NCBI GenBank assembly: GCA_002633005.1
Contig: NMRA01000296.1
Location: 1 to 64,000 of the forward strand
DNA length: 64,000 nt
Origin: Phoronis australis
Lineage: Eukaryota; Phoronida; Phoronidae
Direction: 5' to 3'
Below, piece by piece: positions 63,858 to 64,000 of the stretch (its first letter is position 1; the number at the start of each line of letters is the position of its first letter). Position numbers and translations under genes: made by a program. Below the pieces are notes generated by a model, which made no database searches, was not told the DNA's origin, and worked only from the letters and a program-made list of their open reading frames with translations.

Positions 63858-64000
63858 GAAAACAACTATCAGTTCAACTGCTGGGTCTATGCAAATTTTG
63901 ATAGTGACGTAGCTATGATTTTCCAGTTATTGCGTGCCAATGGTTACCCTCTGAATTTTCTGAATAGCCGTAAAAGGCACTTTCTTTCAAAAATGAACGA
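63858..64000 (+). pseudogene. Penelope-like element, reverse transcriptase thumb fragment, runs off window
   Basis: The plus strand encodes FDSDVAMIFQLLRANGYPLN followed by FLNSRKRHFLSKMN. This aligns with FDSNIKELTTNLQKNGYPLE in the PLE at 1258-2430. It starts abruptly in the thumb, next to the oppositely oriented endonuclease end, and continues beyond the window. Confidence 0.75.

Noticed and set aside
1-64000. CRISPR array or prokaryotic defence island
   Set aside because: Repeats are not regularly spaced with unique spacers, and the genes are intron-containing animal genes.

Overview
The window looks like AT-rich nuclear DNA of an invertebrate animal, possibly a deuterostome or lophotrochozoan; the species cannot be named from sequence. 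Genes are split by GT-AG introns, there are no bacterial operons, Penelope-like and Kolobok-like transposons are present, and one gene carries a metazoan-type TIR domain. There is one assembly gap (23887-24101) and two single unresolved bases.

Layout. Positions 1-2560 hold a hexanucleotide repeat, an old duplication, and a 5'-truncated Penelope-like element (PLE) followed by a hammerhead-ribozyme-like motif. Positions 2690-23640 are a roughly 21 kb mosaic of about ten diverged, rearranged copies of one non-coding unit. That mosaic is interrupted by a second tandem repeat of about 430 bp, a PLE tail with a target duplication, two TTAA-flanked (Kolobok-type) elements, a large hairpin and a retroposed fragment. 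Positions 24480-26300 contain a dead LINE reverse transcriptase and a foldback element. Positions 26.3-38.5 kb are mostly unassigned, apart from a 41-residue two-exon cysteine-rich gene at 33944-34423.

The main gene is a complete 14-exon NRAMP/SLC11 metal transporter on the plus strand (38545-52145, 558 residues, all exon phases consistent). Its TM1 DPGN motif is intact, but the TM6 Met-Pro-His metal-binding motif reads Gln-Pro-His. A two-exon F-box gene lies antisense inside its fifth intron (43831-45610). The right end (57465-62796, minus strand) carries four exons of a TIR domain followed by a SAM-like segment, in introns filled with small DNA transposons. The last 500 bp hold two PLE fragments joined head to head.

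Apart from the NRAMP/F-box nesting, I see no sign that the genes work together. Mobile DNA dominates the window, and its effect on the TIR gene (transposon ends within 4-21 bp of splice sites) is the clearest interaction.
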